Origin: HXMU1420-2 sp040830545
GTDB taxonomy: Bacteria > Pseudomonadota > Alphaproteobacteria > Rhodobacterales > Rhodobacteraceae
Direction of reading: 5' to 3'
DNA: 31,735 bases
Assembly (NCBI GenBank): GCA_040830545.1
Contig: JBFOMB010000044.1
Coordinates: forward strand, 1 to 31,735
Shown here: in pieces, positions 7,509 to 15,354 of the stretch
Position numbering within the stretch: position 1 is the stretch's first letter
Layout of the letters: the number at the start of each line of letters is the position of its first letter
Translations under genes and position numbers: made by a program
The notes under the pieces: generated by a model
What the model saw: the letters and a program-made list of their open reading frames with translations, nothing else
The model's database searches: none
What the model was told of the DNA's origin: nothing

Positions 7509-8633
7509 ATGGCGTTTTTCGGAAAGCTCAGGGATCGGCTGTTCAAATCTTCCTCGCGTTTGGAGGAAGGGCTGGATGCCATTGTCGAGGATGGGGCAGA
7601 GGCGGATGCACCGGCGGAGCCGGAATTGGTTGCGGAGCCTGCGCCGGTTGAGGCGGAGCCGGTTCCCGAGCCAGTTGAATCCGTGGCAGAGCCAGTGCCT
7701 GCGACGGACCCCGTGCAGGACAACGCAGTTGAAGACAGCAAACCGGGCCTTCTGGGGCGTATCTTTGGCCGTGCTGCACCTACGGCTGCGCCGCGCCGGG
7801 TGCTGGACGATGATATGCTGGAGCAGCTCGAAGAGTTGCTGATTGCCGCCGACATGGGCGTCGACACGGCACTGCGGATCACTGCGAACATGGCCGAAGG
7901 CCGGTTTGGCAAACGCCTGTCGACCGAAGAGATCAAGCGCCTGCTGGCCAGTGAAATCGCGCGGGTGATGGAGCCTGTCGCGCGTCCGATGCCGCTCTAT
8001 CCCAAAACGCCTCAGGTGGTTCTGGTGGTTGGTGTGAACGGGTCGGGCAAGACCACGACCATCGGCAAGCTTGCCAGCCAGTTCCGCGCAGCAGGGAAAT
8101 CCGTGGTGATCGCAGCGGGGGACACGTTCCGCGCTGCGGCGGTGGAGCAGTTGCAGGTTTGGGGCGACCGGGCAGGTGTGCCTGTGCTGACGGCGGCGCA
8201 GGGCACGGACCCGGCGTCACTGGCGTTTGACGCGCTGGCCAAGGCCAAGGCAGACGGGGCTGATCTGTTGCTGATCGATACGGCGGGACGGTTGCAGAAC
8301 CGCGCGGACCTGATGGAGGAACTGGCCAAGATCGTGCGCGTGCTGCGTAAGCAGGACGAAAGCGCGCCGCACAACACGCTGCTGGTTCTGGATGCAACAA
8401 CGGGCCAGAACGCGTTGAATCAGGTAGATATTTTCCGCAAGATTGCGGATGTGTCGGGGCTGGTGATGACCAAGCTCGACGGGACGGCCAAGGGTGGGGT
8501 GCTGGTTGCGTTGGCGGACAAATTCGGTCTGCCGATCCACGCGATTGGCGTGGGTGAGCAGATTGATGACCTGTCGCCCTTTGATCCCGAGGAATTCGCC
8601 GCCGCCCTGACCGGGTTGGACGCGGAGGGGTGA
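7509..8633 (+). CDS. ftsY: Signal recognition particle receptor FtsY
   Basis: GTPase that docks the SRP-ribosome complex at the inner membrane for co-translational insertion. The 374 residues comprise an N-terminal amphipathic stretch (MAFFGKLRDRLFKSSSRL), a short acidic A domain rich in Glu/Pro/Val (about 19-78), and the NG domain. Visible GTPase motifs are GVNGSGKTT (175-183), GDTFRAAAVEQL (204-215), DTAGR (257-261) and TKLDGTAKGG (321-330). It is shorter than E. coli FtsY because the acidic domain is reduced, as is common in alphaproteobacteria. An AGGCAGGGG element precedes the ATG at 7509. It heads a run with an EamA transporter and yciB, an order I recognise from Rhodobacterales. Confidence 0.97.
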   Translation: MAFFGKLRDRLFKSSSRLEEGLDAIVEDGAEADAPAEPELVAEPAPVEAEPVPEPVESVAEPVPATDPVQDNAVEDSKPGLLGRIFGRAAPTAAPRRVLDDDMLEQLEELLIAADMGVDTALRITANMAEGRFGKRLSTEEIKRLLASEIARVMEPVARPMPLYPKTPQVVLVVGVNGSGKTTTIGKLASQFRAAGKSVVIAAGDTFRAAAVEQLQVWGDRAGVPVLTAAQGTDPASLAFDALAKAKADGADLLLIDTAGRLQNRADLMEELAKIVRVLRKQDESAPHNTLLVLDATTGQNALNQVDIFRKIADVSGLVMTKLDGTAKGGVLVALADKFGLPIHAIGVGEQIDDLSPFDPEEFAAALTGLDAEG

Positions 8634-8703
8634 TCGGTCCCGCAGCTGCCCTTGTCACAAGGCTGGTCCAATTTGCCAGCGTCCGTGGGGTCAGCGTCCG
8701 GTC

Positions 8704-9606
8704 ATGACCGAATGGGTTCTCTCCATCGAAGGGACCGAGGCCGGACACCGCGCCGCGCTTTACCTGGCCCTTGCCGCCGCATTTCTGCACGCGGCCTTTG
8801 GCGCGCTGCAAAAGGGGCGGCACGATCCCTGGCTGTCGCGCGGGTCCATCGACCTGTTTTACGGCACGATGGCGATCCCGTTTATCCTGTTTGTCGTGCC
8901 CTGGCCCGAACCGCATATGTGGCCGATCTTTGCCGGCGCTTTTGTCATCCATCTGATCTACAAGGTGCTGATGGGGTTCGCCTATTCGCGCGGGGCCTAC
9001 ACGGTGGTTTACCCGGTTGTGCGTGGCATGGGGCCGCTGTTCACGGTCATTGGCGCCTGGCTGATCTTTGAAGAGACGTTCACGCTGGTCCAGTGGTTGG
9101 GCGTGGGCGTGCTGCTGGCGGGTATCTTTGGCCTCGCGCTTTACAACTACCGCTACCTTGAAACCGCGCGCGACACGCTGGGGCCAGCGCTGGCCTTTGC
9201 GGTCATGACCGGTCTGTTTGTGGCGATTTACACCACCTATGACGCCTATGGCATCCGGGCGACGGCGGACCCGTTTACGTTCCTCTTCTGGTTCTTTTTC
9301 ATCGACGGGCTGGTTTTGCCCTGGGTCGCGTTGATCCGATGGCGGCGGATGGCGAACCCGCCAGCGCCCGGTCCCCTGCTGTTGCGCGGCGCGGTCGGCG
9401 GCCTGATGGCCTATGCCAGTTTCGGGTCCATCATGCTGGCCACACGGCTGGACAAGGTCGGAGAGGCGGCAGTGTTGCGCGAAACCTCGACCGTGTTTGC
9501 CGCACTGATCGGCTGGCTGATCCTGCGTGAAACCGTAGGACCACGCCGGATCGCGTTGATGTCGCTTATCGCGCTAGGGGCGGTGATCGTGGAAATGGGG
9601 GGCTGA
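8704..9606 (+). CDS. EamA/DMT-family inner-membrane transporter
   Basis: A 300-residue polytopic protein with about ten membrane segments arranged as two similar halves, the drug/metabolite transporter layout. The first half contains YPVVRGMGPLFTVIGAWLIF and the second contains VGEAAVLRETSTVFAALIGW followed by ILRETVGPRR, both characteristic EamA repeat ends. A soluble loop around residues 210-220 separates the later helices. The substrate cannot be inferred; members export amino acids, nucleotides or drugs. It lies 70 bases after ftsY and 72 bases before yciB in the same direction. The ATG at 8704 starts directly before a short hydrophilic leader (TEWVLSIEGTEAGH) and the first helix. Confidence 0.86.
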   Translation: MTEWVLSIEGTEAGHRAALYLALAAAFLHAAFGALQKGRHDPWLSRGSIDLFYGTMAIPFILFVVPWPEPHMWPIFAGAFVIHLIYKVLMGFAYSRGAYTVVYPVVRGMGPLFTVIGAWLIFEETFTLVQWLGVGVLLAGIFGLALYNYRYLETARDTLGPALAFAVMTGLFVAIYTTYDAYGIRATADPFTFLFWFFFIDGLVLPWVALIRWRRMANPPAPGPLLLRGAVGGLMAYASFGSIMLATRLDKVGEAAVLRETSTVFAALIGWLILRETVGPRRIALMSLIALGAVIVEMGG

Positions 9607-9678
9607 GCCCAGATGTGTAGACCACTGGCGATCTGTACGCATTCAGGGTAAGGGCAAACCGCCCTAGGAGAATCCGAA

Positions 9679-10296
9679 ATGTCCGAGCAGAAAGAAATCA
9701 ATCCCGCGCTCAAGATGGTCCTGGAACTGGGCCCGACCGTGGCCTTTTTCATTGCCTATCTGCGCATCCGCGACGAAGTCTTTTTGATCGGCGGGACCGA
9801 GTATTCCGGGTTCATCATTGCCACGCTGGTGTTCATCCCGTTCCTGTTTCTGGCCATGGGCGTGCTGTGGTACCTGACCGGTGAACTCAGCCGAATGCAG
9901 ATTTTTACCGCTGTGATGGTGTTGTTCTTTGGCGGGTTGACCGCATGGTTCAATGACGAGCGGTTTTTCAAAATGAAAACCTCCATCGTTTATGGGTTCT
10001 TTGCGGCCCTTCTGGGTGTGGGCCTGTTGCAGGGACGGTCCTATCTGGCGTGGATCATGGCGGGCATGATGCCTATGGAAGAAAAGGGATGGATGATCAT
10101 GACCCGGCGGTTATGCGGCGCCTTTGCCGTGATGGCGGTCGGGAACGAAGTGATCTGGCGCACCATGTCCACGGACATGTGGGTAAAGATCGAAACATTC
10201 GGCTTCCCCATCGCGCTGTTCCTGTTCCTGTGGTGGCAGGTCATGGCGCTGCAACCCTACCTGATCGAACCGGGGAAAAAGAAACCGGGGGAGTAA
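9679..10296 (+). CDS. yciB: Inner-membrane-spanning protein YciB (septation protein A / IspZ family)
   Basis: Polytopic inner-membrane protein linked in enteric bacteria to envelope synthesis and cell division. The 205 residues show about five to six hydrophobic helices. The N-terminal LELGPTVAFFIAYLR, the middle MKTSIVYGFFAALLGVG, and NEVIWRTMSTDMWVKIETFG are the conserved family features, and the length fits. The basic C-terminus GKKKPGE faces the cytoplasm by charge rule. An AGGAGAATCCGAA stretch provides the ribosome-binding site for the ATG at 9679. It follows the EamA gene by 72 bases and may share its transcript. Confidence 0.95.
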   Translation: MSEQKEINPALKMVLELGPTVAFFIAYLRIRDEVFLIGGTEYSGFIIATLVFIPFLFLAMGVLWYLTGELSRMQIFTAVMVLFFGGLTAWFNDERFFKMKTSIVYGFFAALLGVGLLQGRSYLAWIMAGMMPMEEKGWMIMTRRLCGAFAVMAVGNEVIWRTMSTDMWVKIETFGFPIALFLFLWWQVMALQPYLIEPGKKKPGE

Positions 10297-10373
10297 CGCG
10301 GCGGGCCCACGGGGTTTACCGGGTGCAGCCATCGGCGTAGCGTTTGCAACAGACGCAATGCCCGGAGGTTCCC

Positions 10374-11372
10374 ATGTCCAGACCCGTTCACCTTGTTGGG
10401 AGTGTCCCGCTCAGCGATTCCGCCGCCGTGATGCGCACATGTTGCGGGGCATTGGGCGACCGGCTGGCGCGGGTGCCGGACGGGGAAACCGGTATTCGGA
10501 CAAACTGGATTCAATGGCAGCGTGCGATTCTGGGGGCGCACCCGGCAATTGAACTGGTGGGCGAGGGGACCAATGCGGAAACCGTGATGCCGCGATTTTC
10601 GATACGTACGGGGTTCACGGATGACATCGCGTTCGACGATCTCGGCTACAAAACGGCGGCGCTGGAAAGTTACGAAACGTTCAGGCAACTGCGCGCAAAC
10701 GGCCAGATCGGACAGCAGCGGTTTCAGGTAAGCCTGCCGACCCCACTGGCGGCAATTGCCTGTTATGTGGAGCCTGGATCACAGGAGGCTTTGTTCGCGC
10801 CCTATCGCGCGCGTTTGCTGGTGGAACTGACCGCCATTCTGGACGCAATCCCGCATGAGGATCTGGCAATCCAGTGGGATGTGGCCATCGAATTTGCGGT
10901 TCTCGAGGGGTTGTTCCCGATCTGGTTCGACGACCCGCTGAACCGGATTGCGGATCAACTGGCCGAATTGGCCGATCTGGTCCCAGCATCGGTCGAGGCG
11001 GGCTATCACTTCTGTTACGGCGATGCGGGGAACAAGCATTTCAAGGAACCAGTGGATATGGGCCTGTTGGTTGAATTGGCCAATGCGGTGACAGCGCGTG
11101 TTGGGCGGTCCGTGGACTGGGTTCACATGCCGGTGCCGATTGACCGCGATGACGACGCATATTTTCAACCCTTGGCCCGACTGGAAAGGGCCAAGCTGGG
11201 CGAGGTCTATCTGGGTCTACTGCACGAACAGGACGGGGTTGAGGGGGCCGGGCGGCGGATGACCACAGCGGATCGTTTCCTGTCGGATTACGGTGTGGCC
11301 ACCGAATGCGGGCTGGGACGGCGCGCGCCAGAGGCCATTCCGGATATTCTGGGCCTGCACGCGGCCGTCTGA
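10374..11372 (+). CDS. MetE/UROD-like superfamily protein, function unknown
   Basis: The product is a 332-residue soluble protein from the ATG at 10374, chosen because GGAGG lies just upstream. An ATG 30 bases earlier lacks such a site. I do not recognise a characterised function. The sequence resembles a single barrel of the cobalamin-independent methionine synthase / uroporphyrinogen decarboxylase superfamily. It begins with VGSVPLSD and RVPDGETGIRTNWI, has IQWDVAIEF (166-174) where MetE has its QxDEPA strand, and keeps YHFCYGD (His212, Cys214) and ATECGLGRR (Cys312), which align by eye with the MetE zinc motifs HMCY and PDCGLKTR. A zinc-dependent thiol methyl transfer is therefore plausible but unproven. 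It ends eight bases before the stop of the convergent hydrolase gene. Confidence 0.7.
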   Translation: MSRPVHLVGSVPLSDSAAVMRTCCGALGDRLARVPDGETGIRTNWIQWQRAILGAHPAIELVGEGTNAETVMPRFSIRTGFTDDIAFDDLGYKTAALESYETFRQLRANGQIGQQRFQVSLPTPLAAIACYVEPGSQEALFAPYRARLLVELTAILDAIPHEDLAIQWDVAIEFAVLEGLFPIWFDDPLNRIADQLAELADLVPASVEAGYHFCYGDAGNKHFKEPVDMGLLVELANAVTARVGRSVDWVHMPVPIDRDDDAYFQPLARLERAKLGEVYLGLLHEQDGVEGAGRRMTTADRFLSDYGVATECGLGRRAPEAIPDILGLHAAV

Positions 11373-11380
11373 CGGGGTAG

Positions 11381-12313
11381 TCAGGCCTTTTGAGCCATTG
11401 GCATCAGACCGGGCAGATTTGGCCTGGCAATCAGGCGGGACCAGCGACCTGAGGGGATTTCTGGCAGGCCACGGCGCAGCAGGTCCAGCGGGAAGCGCTC
11501 GGGTTGACGCAGCAGCGTGCGGTAGAGCGGCAGCGCGCCTTGGCGGGTGTAAGAGGACCAATGGCAGACGCGCCGGGCACTTTGCGCCAATGGCTGTCCC
11601 AGCCGGTTCAAACACTCTAGCGTCGTGGCACAGTCAATCTGCAAGGTCAGCGCGTTTGGTGCATCCACATGCAGGCCAATGGCCCGGTCTCGCCGCACCG
11701 GTGGTGTGATCAGCCATTCATACATTGCCTCGAACACATCGTTTTCGCGGCTGGTGATGTTGATCAACTCGGCCTTTAGCCCGGCAGGGGTGGCCAGCGC
11801 CCGCACCACGCGATCATGATAGACCGCGCCGCTCATCGCGATGATGCGCTGGACGGCTCCGGCAGGCAGGTGATGCAACGCCTCTGCACACAACTCCACC
11901 CCCATTGAATGCGCCATCAGGTGCACGGGTCGGGCGGGGTTTTGCCGATGCAGTTGGGCCAGCACCTGCGCCAATGCCTGCCCGGCCTCTATTGCGCGCC
12001 GTTTGGCAGTCCAAAGCGCGCCACGTGCATGCCAGCCAAACGCGATGGCCAGACCTTCATCCTTGTGCCCGGCGTTGAAGCCCATGTGGCGCGGCCAACT
12101 GGGCGATTTGTGGTGTTCCGCATCCGGTTGCAGCGCCAGAATATGCCGATGCGGACAATTATCAGGATCATCCGGCAGGTATTTATACCCATGGATCATG
12201 ACGATCACCGGTCCGGTGCCCGTGTCCGTCCGCTCCAATGCCGTTCGCCAGGATCCTTGCCCGCGATGCAGGACCGGGTCTGTCCCAATTGCGTTGATCC
12301 TGATCATAGGCAT
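11381..12313 (-). CDS. Alpha/beta hydrolase (esterase/lipase-like)
   Basis: A 310-residue alpha/beta-hydrolase. From the start at 12313, the oxyanion-hole segment VIVMIHGYKYLPDD lies near residues 36-49 and the nucleophile elbow AHSMG places the serine at about residue 136. Likely acid and base residues lie further on (for example in SRENDVF and the His in GLHVDAP), but these are guesses. There is no signal peptide or lipobox, so it is probably cytoplasmic. GGGAG lies upstream of the chosen ATG (MPMIRINAIG). A second ATG two codons later is possible, and an upstream in-frame ATG at 12352 has no comparable site. Substrate is unknown. It is convergent with the MetE-like gene and divergent from the riboswitch-metZ unit. 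Confidence 0.75.
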   Translation of the reverse strand: MPMIRINAIGTDPVLHRGQGSWRTALERTDTGTGPVIVMIHGYKYLPDDPDNCPHRHILALQPDAEHHKSPSWPRHMGFNAGHKDEGLAIAFGWHARGALWTAKRRAIEAGQALAQVLAQLHRQNPARPVHLMAHSMGVELCAEALHHLPAGAVQRIIAMSGAVYHDRVVRALATPAGLKAELINITSRENDVFEAMYEWLITPPVRRDRAIGLHVDAPNALTLQIDCATTLECLNRLGQPLAQSARRVCHWSSYTRQGALPLYRTLLRQPERFPLDLLRRGLPEIPSGRWSRLIARPNLPGLMPMAQKA

Positions 12314-12402
12314 CCTGCGACTCCCACAACATGTAGTGGCGCTCTGATGCATGGACCATATGAACGGGGTATGACCGTTTCGTTACATGTCCGTGACGGG
12401 GG

Positions 12403-12431
12403 TTGACGATTTGCGCAACGGGGCGTAGGCC
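12403..12431 (+). promoter_or_regulatory. Candidate sigma-70 promoter for metZ
   Basis: TTGACG (12403-12408) is a good -35 match and lies 17 bases before TAGGCC (12426-12431), a weak -10. Transcription would start near 12438, only a few bases before the riboswitch helix at 12445, which is the layout expected of a short aptamer leader. This is inferred from spacing and the -35 match only. Confidence 0.4.
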
Positions 12432-12442
12432 CGGATACAGAA

Positions 12443-12498
12443 GACGTGGCGATTTGTTACCGGATTGCGGGCCACGAAAAACATCCCGCTAAAAGGTC
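12443..12498 (+). promoter_or_regulatory. SAM-II (metA-type) riboswitch aptamer
   Basis: The leader matches the SAM-II aptamer, an H-type pseudoknot that binds S-adenosylmethionine. Helix P1 is CGTGGC (12445-12450) with GCCACG (12471-12476). The enclosed loop carries the family signatures GATTTG, ACCG and ATTGC. Downstream the conserved GCTAAAAGG (12489-12497) supplies the second pseudoknot strand; ACC (12459-12461) can pair with GGT (12495-12497). SAM-II aptamers are largely alphaproteobacterial and occur upstream of metZ, metA and similar genes, which fits the gene 74 bases downstream. It should reduce metZ expression when SAM is plentiful. Confidence 0.93.
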
Positions 12499-12541
12499 AG
12501 GAGGAAAGGCCCCTTTCGCTTGACCGCGTTGGGGCTTTTTT
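12495..12541 (+). terminator. Riboswitch-controlled intrinsic terminator with competing antiterminator
   Basis: AAAGGCCCC (12505-12513) pairs with GGGGCTTTT (12531-12539; one G-U), and six T residues run through 12541, forming an intrinsic terminator upstream of the metZ start. A competing fold pairs GGTCA (12495-12499) with TGACC (12521-12525) and GAAAG (12504-12508) with CTTTC (12513-12517), which would occupy the left arm of the terminator. GGT of this fold is the same segment that closes the aptamer pseudoknot, so ligand binding should favour termination. Confidence 0.82.
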
Positions 12542-12571
12542 ACGTCCGTGGGGCCGGACTGGAGACTAAAC

Positions 12572-13753
12572 ATGAGCGATACCTGGAACAAGGCGACCCG
12601 TGCGGTCCATGGCGGTGCCCGTCGCAGCCAGTACGGAGAGGTCAGTGAAGCGCTGTTTCTGACGCAGGGCTTTGTCTATGACAGTGCCGAGGCGGCAGAA
12701 GCCCGGTTCATTCAGGCGGGAGATGATGAATTCATCTATGCCCGCTATGGCAACCCGACCGTGCGCATCTTTGAGGAACGCATGGCTGGACTGGAAGGGG
12801 CCGAAGACGGCTTTGCCACCGCATCCGGCATGGCGGCTGTGAACGGCGTGTTGTCCGCGATGCTGCGGGCCGGGGATCACGTGGTGTCGGCGCGCGCGCT
12901 GTTCGGCTCCTGCCTCTATGTGCTTGAGGATGTGTTGACCCGGTTCGGGGTCGAGGTGACGTTTGTGGACGGCACCGATCTGGATGCCTGGCGCGGAGCG
13001 ATGCGCCCGGACACCAAAGCGGTGTTCTTTGAAACCGTGTCGAATCCGACGCTGGAAGTCATTGATATTGCGGCGGTGTCCGAGATTGCGCACAGCGTTG
13101 GGGCGACTGTCGTGGTCGACAACGTGTTTTCGACGCCGGTCTATTCCAAAGCGATCGAACAGGGCGCGGATGTGGTGGTTTACTCCGCGACCAAACACAT
13201 AGACGGGCAGGGGCGGACCCTGGGCGGCGTCATTCTGGGCCAGCGCGAGTTCATTCGCAAAACGGTCGAGCCCTACATGAAGCACACGGGCGGTTCCATG
13301 TCGCCGTTTACGGCCTGGGTCATGCTCAAAGGTCTGGAAACGCTCAGCCTGCGGGTGAATGCGCAGACCGACAACGCAACGGCCATCGCCGAGGCGTTAC
13401 AGGGCCATGCTGCTCTGGCGCGGGTGATCTATCCCGGTCATCCCAGCCATGCCCAGCACGACCTGTGCCTGCGTCAGATGGGGCGGGGCGGTACGGTATT
13501 CTCCGTTGACCTGAGCGGTGGGAAAGAGGCGGCGTTCCGCTTCCTCAACGCGCTGAAAATCGGCAAGATTTCCAACAACCTTGGGGACGCGAAAACCATT
13601 GTGACCCACCCAGCCACCACGACTCACCAACGCCTGACGCCCGAGCAGCGGGCGGCGTTGGGGATCACCGATGGGCTGGTGCGGATTTCCTGCGGGATCG
13701 AGGACACCGAGGATCTGATTGCCGATGTGAAGCAGGCGTTGGACACCATTTGA
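12572..13753 (+). CDS. metZ: O-succinylhomoserine sulfhydrylase (PLP-dependent)
   Basis: Makes homocysteine directly from O-succinylhomoserine and sulfide, the sulfhydrylation route to methionine. The 393 residues belong to the Cys/Met-metabolism PLP family. The substrate and cofactor segment FIYARYGNPT covers about 54-63, SGMAA 85-89, the pyridine-nitrogen aspartate is in VVVDNVFSTP (Asp183), and the PLP lysine is Lys208 in YSATKHIDGQGR, a motif typical of MetZ rather than MetB or MetC. The start is the ATG at 12572 with GGAG eight bases upstream; an in-frame GTG at 12548 lies nearer the terminator and is less likely. Expression should be governed by the SAM-II riboswitch and attenuator just upstream. 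Acetyl- rather than succinylhomoserine specificity cannot be excluded. Confidence 0.94.
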   Translation: MSDTWNKATRAVHGGARRSQYGEVSEALFLTQGFVYDSAEAAEARFIQAGDDEFIYARYGNPTVRIFEERMAGLEGAEDGFATASGMAAVNGVLSAMLRAGDHVVSARALFGSCLYVLEDVLTRFGVEVTFVDGTDLDAWRGAMRPDTKAVFFETVSNPTLEVIDIAAVSEIAHSVGATVVVDNVFSTPVYSKAIEQGADVVVYSATKHIDGQGRTLGGVILGQREFIRKTVEPYMKHTGGSMSPFTAWVMLKGLETLSLRVNAQTDNATAIAEALQGHAALARVIYPGHPSHAQHDLCLRQMGRGGTVFSVDLSGGKEAAFRFLNALKIGKISNNLGDAKTIVTHPATTTHQRLTPEQRAALGITDGLVRISCGIEDTEDLIADVKQALDTI

Positions 13754-13764
13754 CAGATGCAAAT

Positions 13765-13794
13765 GCGGGCCGGACATGCCCAACCCCGGCCTGC
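13765..13794 (+). terminator. GC-rich hairpin downstream of metZ
   Basis: Nine bases after the metZ stop, GCGGGCCGG (13765-13773) pairs with CCGGCCTGC (13786-13794), with one G-U pair and a 12-base loop. No T-run follows, so it may be a factor-dependent terminator or a 3'-end stabiliser. The remaining 178 bases before folE2 hold no gene that I can support. Confidence 0.4.
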
Positions 13795-13972
13795 AACCAA
13801 AACTCGCGGTGAGTTGAGCGGTTGTCACAATTTTCGATGACCCTAGGGAAACAAGGCAAAATTCCGCGCGGCGCAGACTGATCCGCTGTGCCGGTTTCAG
13901 CGTATACCTGTTCAAGTTTCGCAATTAAGATGATCATGCCCTACATCGGTGGGGACAACGAGGGAGCGGATC

Positions 13973-15076
13973 ATGAACATTCATCTGCCAGAGATTTCGA
14001 CAGCACCGGATCGCGACGATGCACGGGATGCCCTGCGCGTCCTGCGCAATTGGGCGCGTAACGCTGAGGCCGAAGATATCGCCGCCCTCGACCCTGCCTT
14101 GCGGGCTTTGCTGCCCGGAACAGCGTCCGAAGACTACCCGAATCTCTCGCGTGTCTACCCCGAGGAATTCAAGGTCGACACTGCTTACAAGTCCACTCTG
14201 CCGGATCTGCAGAACGGGCCGTCCAGCCTGATCCGGGGGGCACAGCAGCAGATCCAGCATGTTGGTATTTCGAATTTCCGCCTGCCGGTGCGGTTTCATA
14301 CGCGCGACAATGGCGATTTGACGCTGGAGACCTCGGTCACCGGGACGGTCAGCCTGGAAGCCGACAAGAAGGGCATCAACATGTCCCGGATCATGCGCAG
14401 TTTCTACAAACACGCGGAGAAGACGTTCAGTTTCGAGGTGATCGAAGCCGCGCTGGACGATTACATCACCGATCTGGAGAGTTTCGATGCGCGTATCCAG
14501 ATGCGCTTTTCCTTCCCGATGAAGGTGGAAAGCCTGCGCTCGGGTCTGTCGGGGTTCCAATACTATGACATCGCGCTGGAATTGATCGAACAGGACGGGG
14601 TGCGGCGCAAGATCATGCATCTGGACTATGTCTATTCGTCGACTTGCCCCTGTTCTCTGGAACTGAGCGAACATGCGCGCGCCACGCGGGGGCAGTTGGC
14701 GACACCCCATTCGCAGCGGTCTGTTGCGCGGATTTCGGTTGAATTGGACCGTGATGCGCAATGCCTGTGGTTCGAGGATCTGATCGACGCCTGCCGCCGT
14801 GCGGTGCCGACAGAAACGCAGGTGATGGTGAAACGTGAAGATGAACAGGCCTTTGCCGAGCTGAACGCTGCCAATCCGATTTTCGTCGAGGACGCGGCGC
14901 GGCTGTTTTGCGAGCAATTGCAGGCGGATCACCGGATTGGCGATTTCCGTGTAGTGGCCAGCCATCAGGAAAGCCTGCACAGCCACGATGCCGTCAGTGT
15001 GCTGACACGCGGCGACACGTTCGCGCAGGCCAGCCTGGATCCACGCCTGTTCAACACGTTGTTCCACGTGGGGTAA
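13973..15076 (+). CDS. folE2: GTP cyclohydrolase FolE2 (GCYH-IB)
   Basis: Converts GTP to 7,8-dihydroneopterin triphosphate, the entry step to folate and to queuosine-type deazaguanines. The 367-residue protein is of the COG1469 type IB, unrelated in sequence to FolE. Family signatures are visible: GISNFRLPV (98-106), GINMSR (134-139), the STCPCS metal-binding segment (Cys225 and Cys227), TPHSQRS (His246) and the late SLHSHDA. Length is at the upper end of the family because of a roughly 55-residue N-terminal extension. ATG 13973 follows a GAGGGAG element and gives MNIHLPEIS; the in-frame ATG at 13949 has no such site. It is monocistronic, closed by a strong terminator. In other bacteria FolE2 replaces zinc-dependent FolE under zinc limitation, but I see no clear Zur box here. 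Confidence 0.95.
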   Translation: MNIHLPEISTAPDRDDARDALRVLRNWARNAEAEDIAALDPALRALLPGTASEDYPNLSRVYPEEFKVDTAYKSTLPDLQNGPSSLIRGAQQQIQHVGISNFRLPVRFHTRDNGDLTLETSVTGTVSLEADKKGINMSRIMRSFYKHAEKTFSFEVIEAALDDYITDLESFDARIQMRFSFPMKVESLRSGLSGFQYYDIALELIEQDGVRRKIMHLDYVYSSTCPCSLELSEHARATRGQLATPHSQRSVARISVELDRDAQCLWFEDLIDACRRAVPTETQVMVKREDEQAFAELNAANPIFVEDAARLFCEQLQADHRIGDFRVVASHQESLHSHDAVSVLTRGDTFAQASLDPRLFNTLFHVG

Positions 15077-15100
15077 CCCAAACAGCGAAGAATTGAAATT

Positions 15101-15132
15101 ATCGCCTCTGATCACGTCAGAGGCGATTTTTT
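15101..15132 (+). terminator. Intrinsic terminator of folE2
   Basis: A perfect 11-bp stem, ATCGCCTCTGA (15101-15111) with TCAGAGGCGAT (15117-15127), encloses a five-base loop and is followed by six T residues (15127-15132). It lies 25 bases after the folE2 stop and is the clearest simple Rho-independent terminator in the window. Confidence 0.93.
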
Positions 15133-15194
15133 GTGCAATGAAACCCACTGACACAAAACAGATTTTCGGATCGCTTGAGGTGACATGCCGCATC

Positions 15195-15212
15195 GCAGCA
15201 ATTCACTGCTGC
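15195..15212. repeat. Perfect short inverted repeat, possible operator
   Basis: GCAGCA (15195-15200) and TGCTGC (15207-15212) are perfect inverted copies with a six-base spacer, about 145 bases upstream of the Lys/Ala/Pro-rich protein gene. TGC/GCA-rich sites are bound by PhaR-type regulators ahead of phasin genes in related bacteria, but the orientation here is not clearly the known one. A second hairpin, CCGACA/TGTCGG, lies at 15301-15317. Regulatory function is a guess. Confidence 0.3.
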
Positions 15213-15354
15213 GCTTGCGAGAGAGATGTGGTAACGATGGATCAGTGTTCGCGGAAAGGACTGCAATGTCCAAGTCGCCATCTCTGGAACGACACATGAT
15301 CCGACAGCATTTGTCGGGGGCCGCGACGTGTTTATCATTCAAAGGAGTCCTTCG

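Noticed and set aside
13754..13972. Zur-type operator upstream of folE2
   Set aside because: I looked for a palindromic AT-rich zinc-uptake-regulator box and saw no convincing match.
13934..15193. 419-residue minus-strand frame opposite folE2
   Set aside because: It is antisense to a clear FolE2 gene and crosses the folE2 terminator; no family features.
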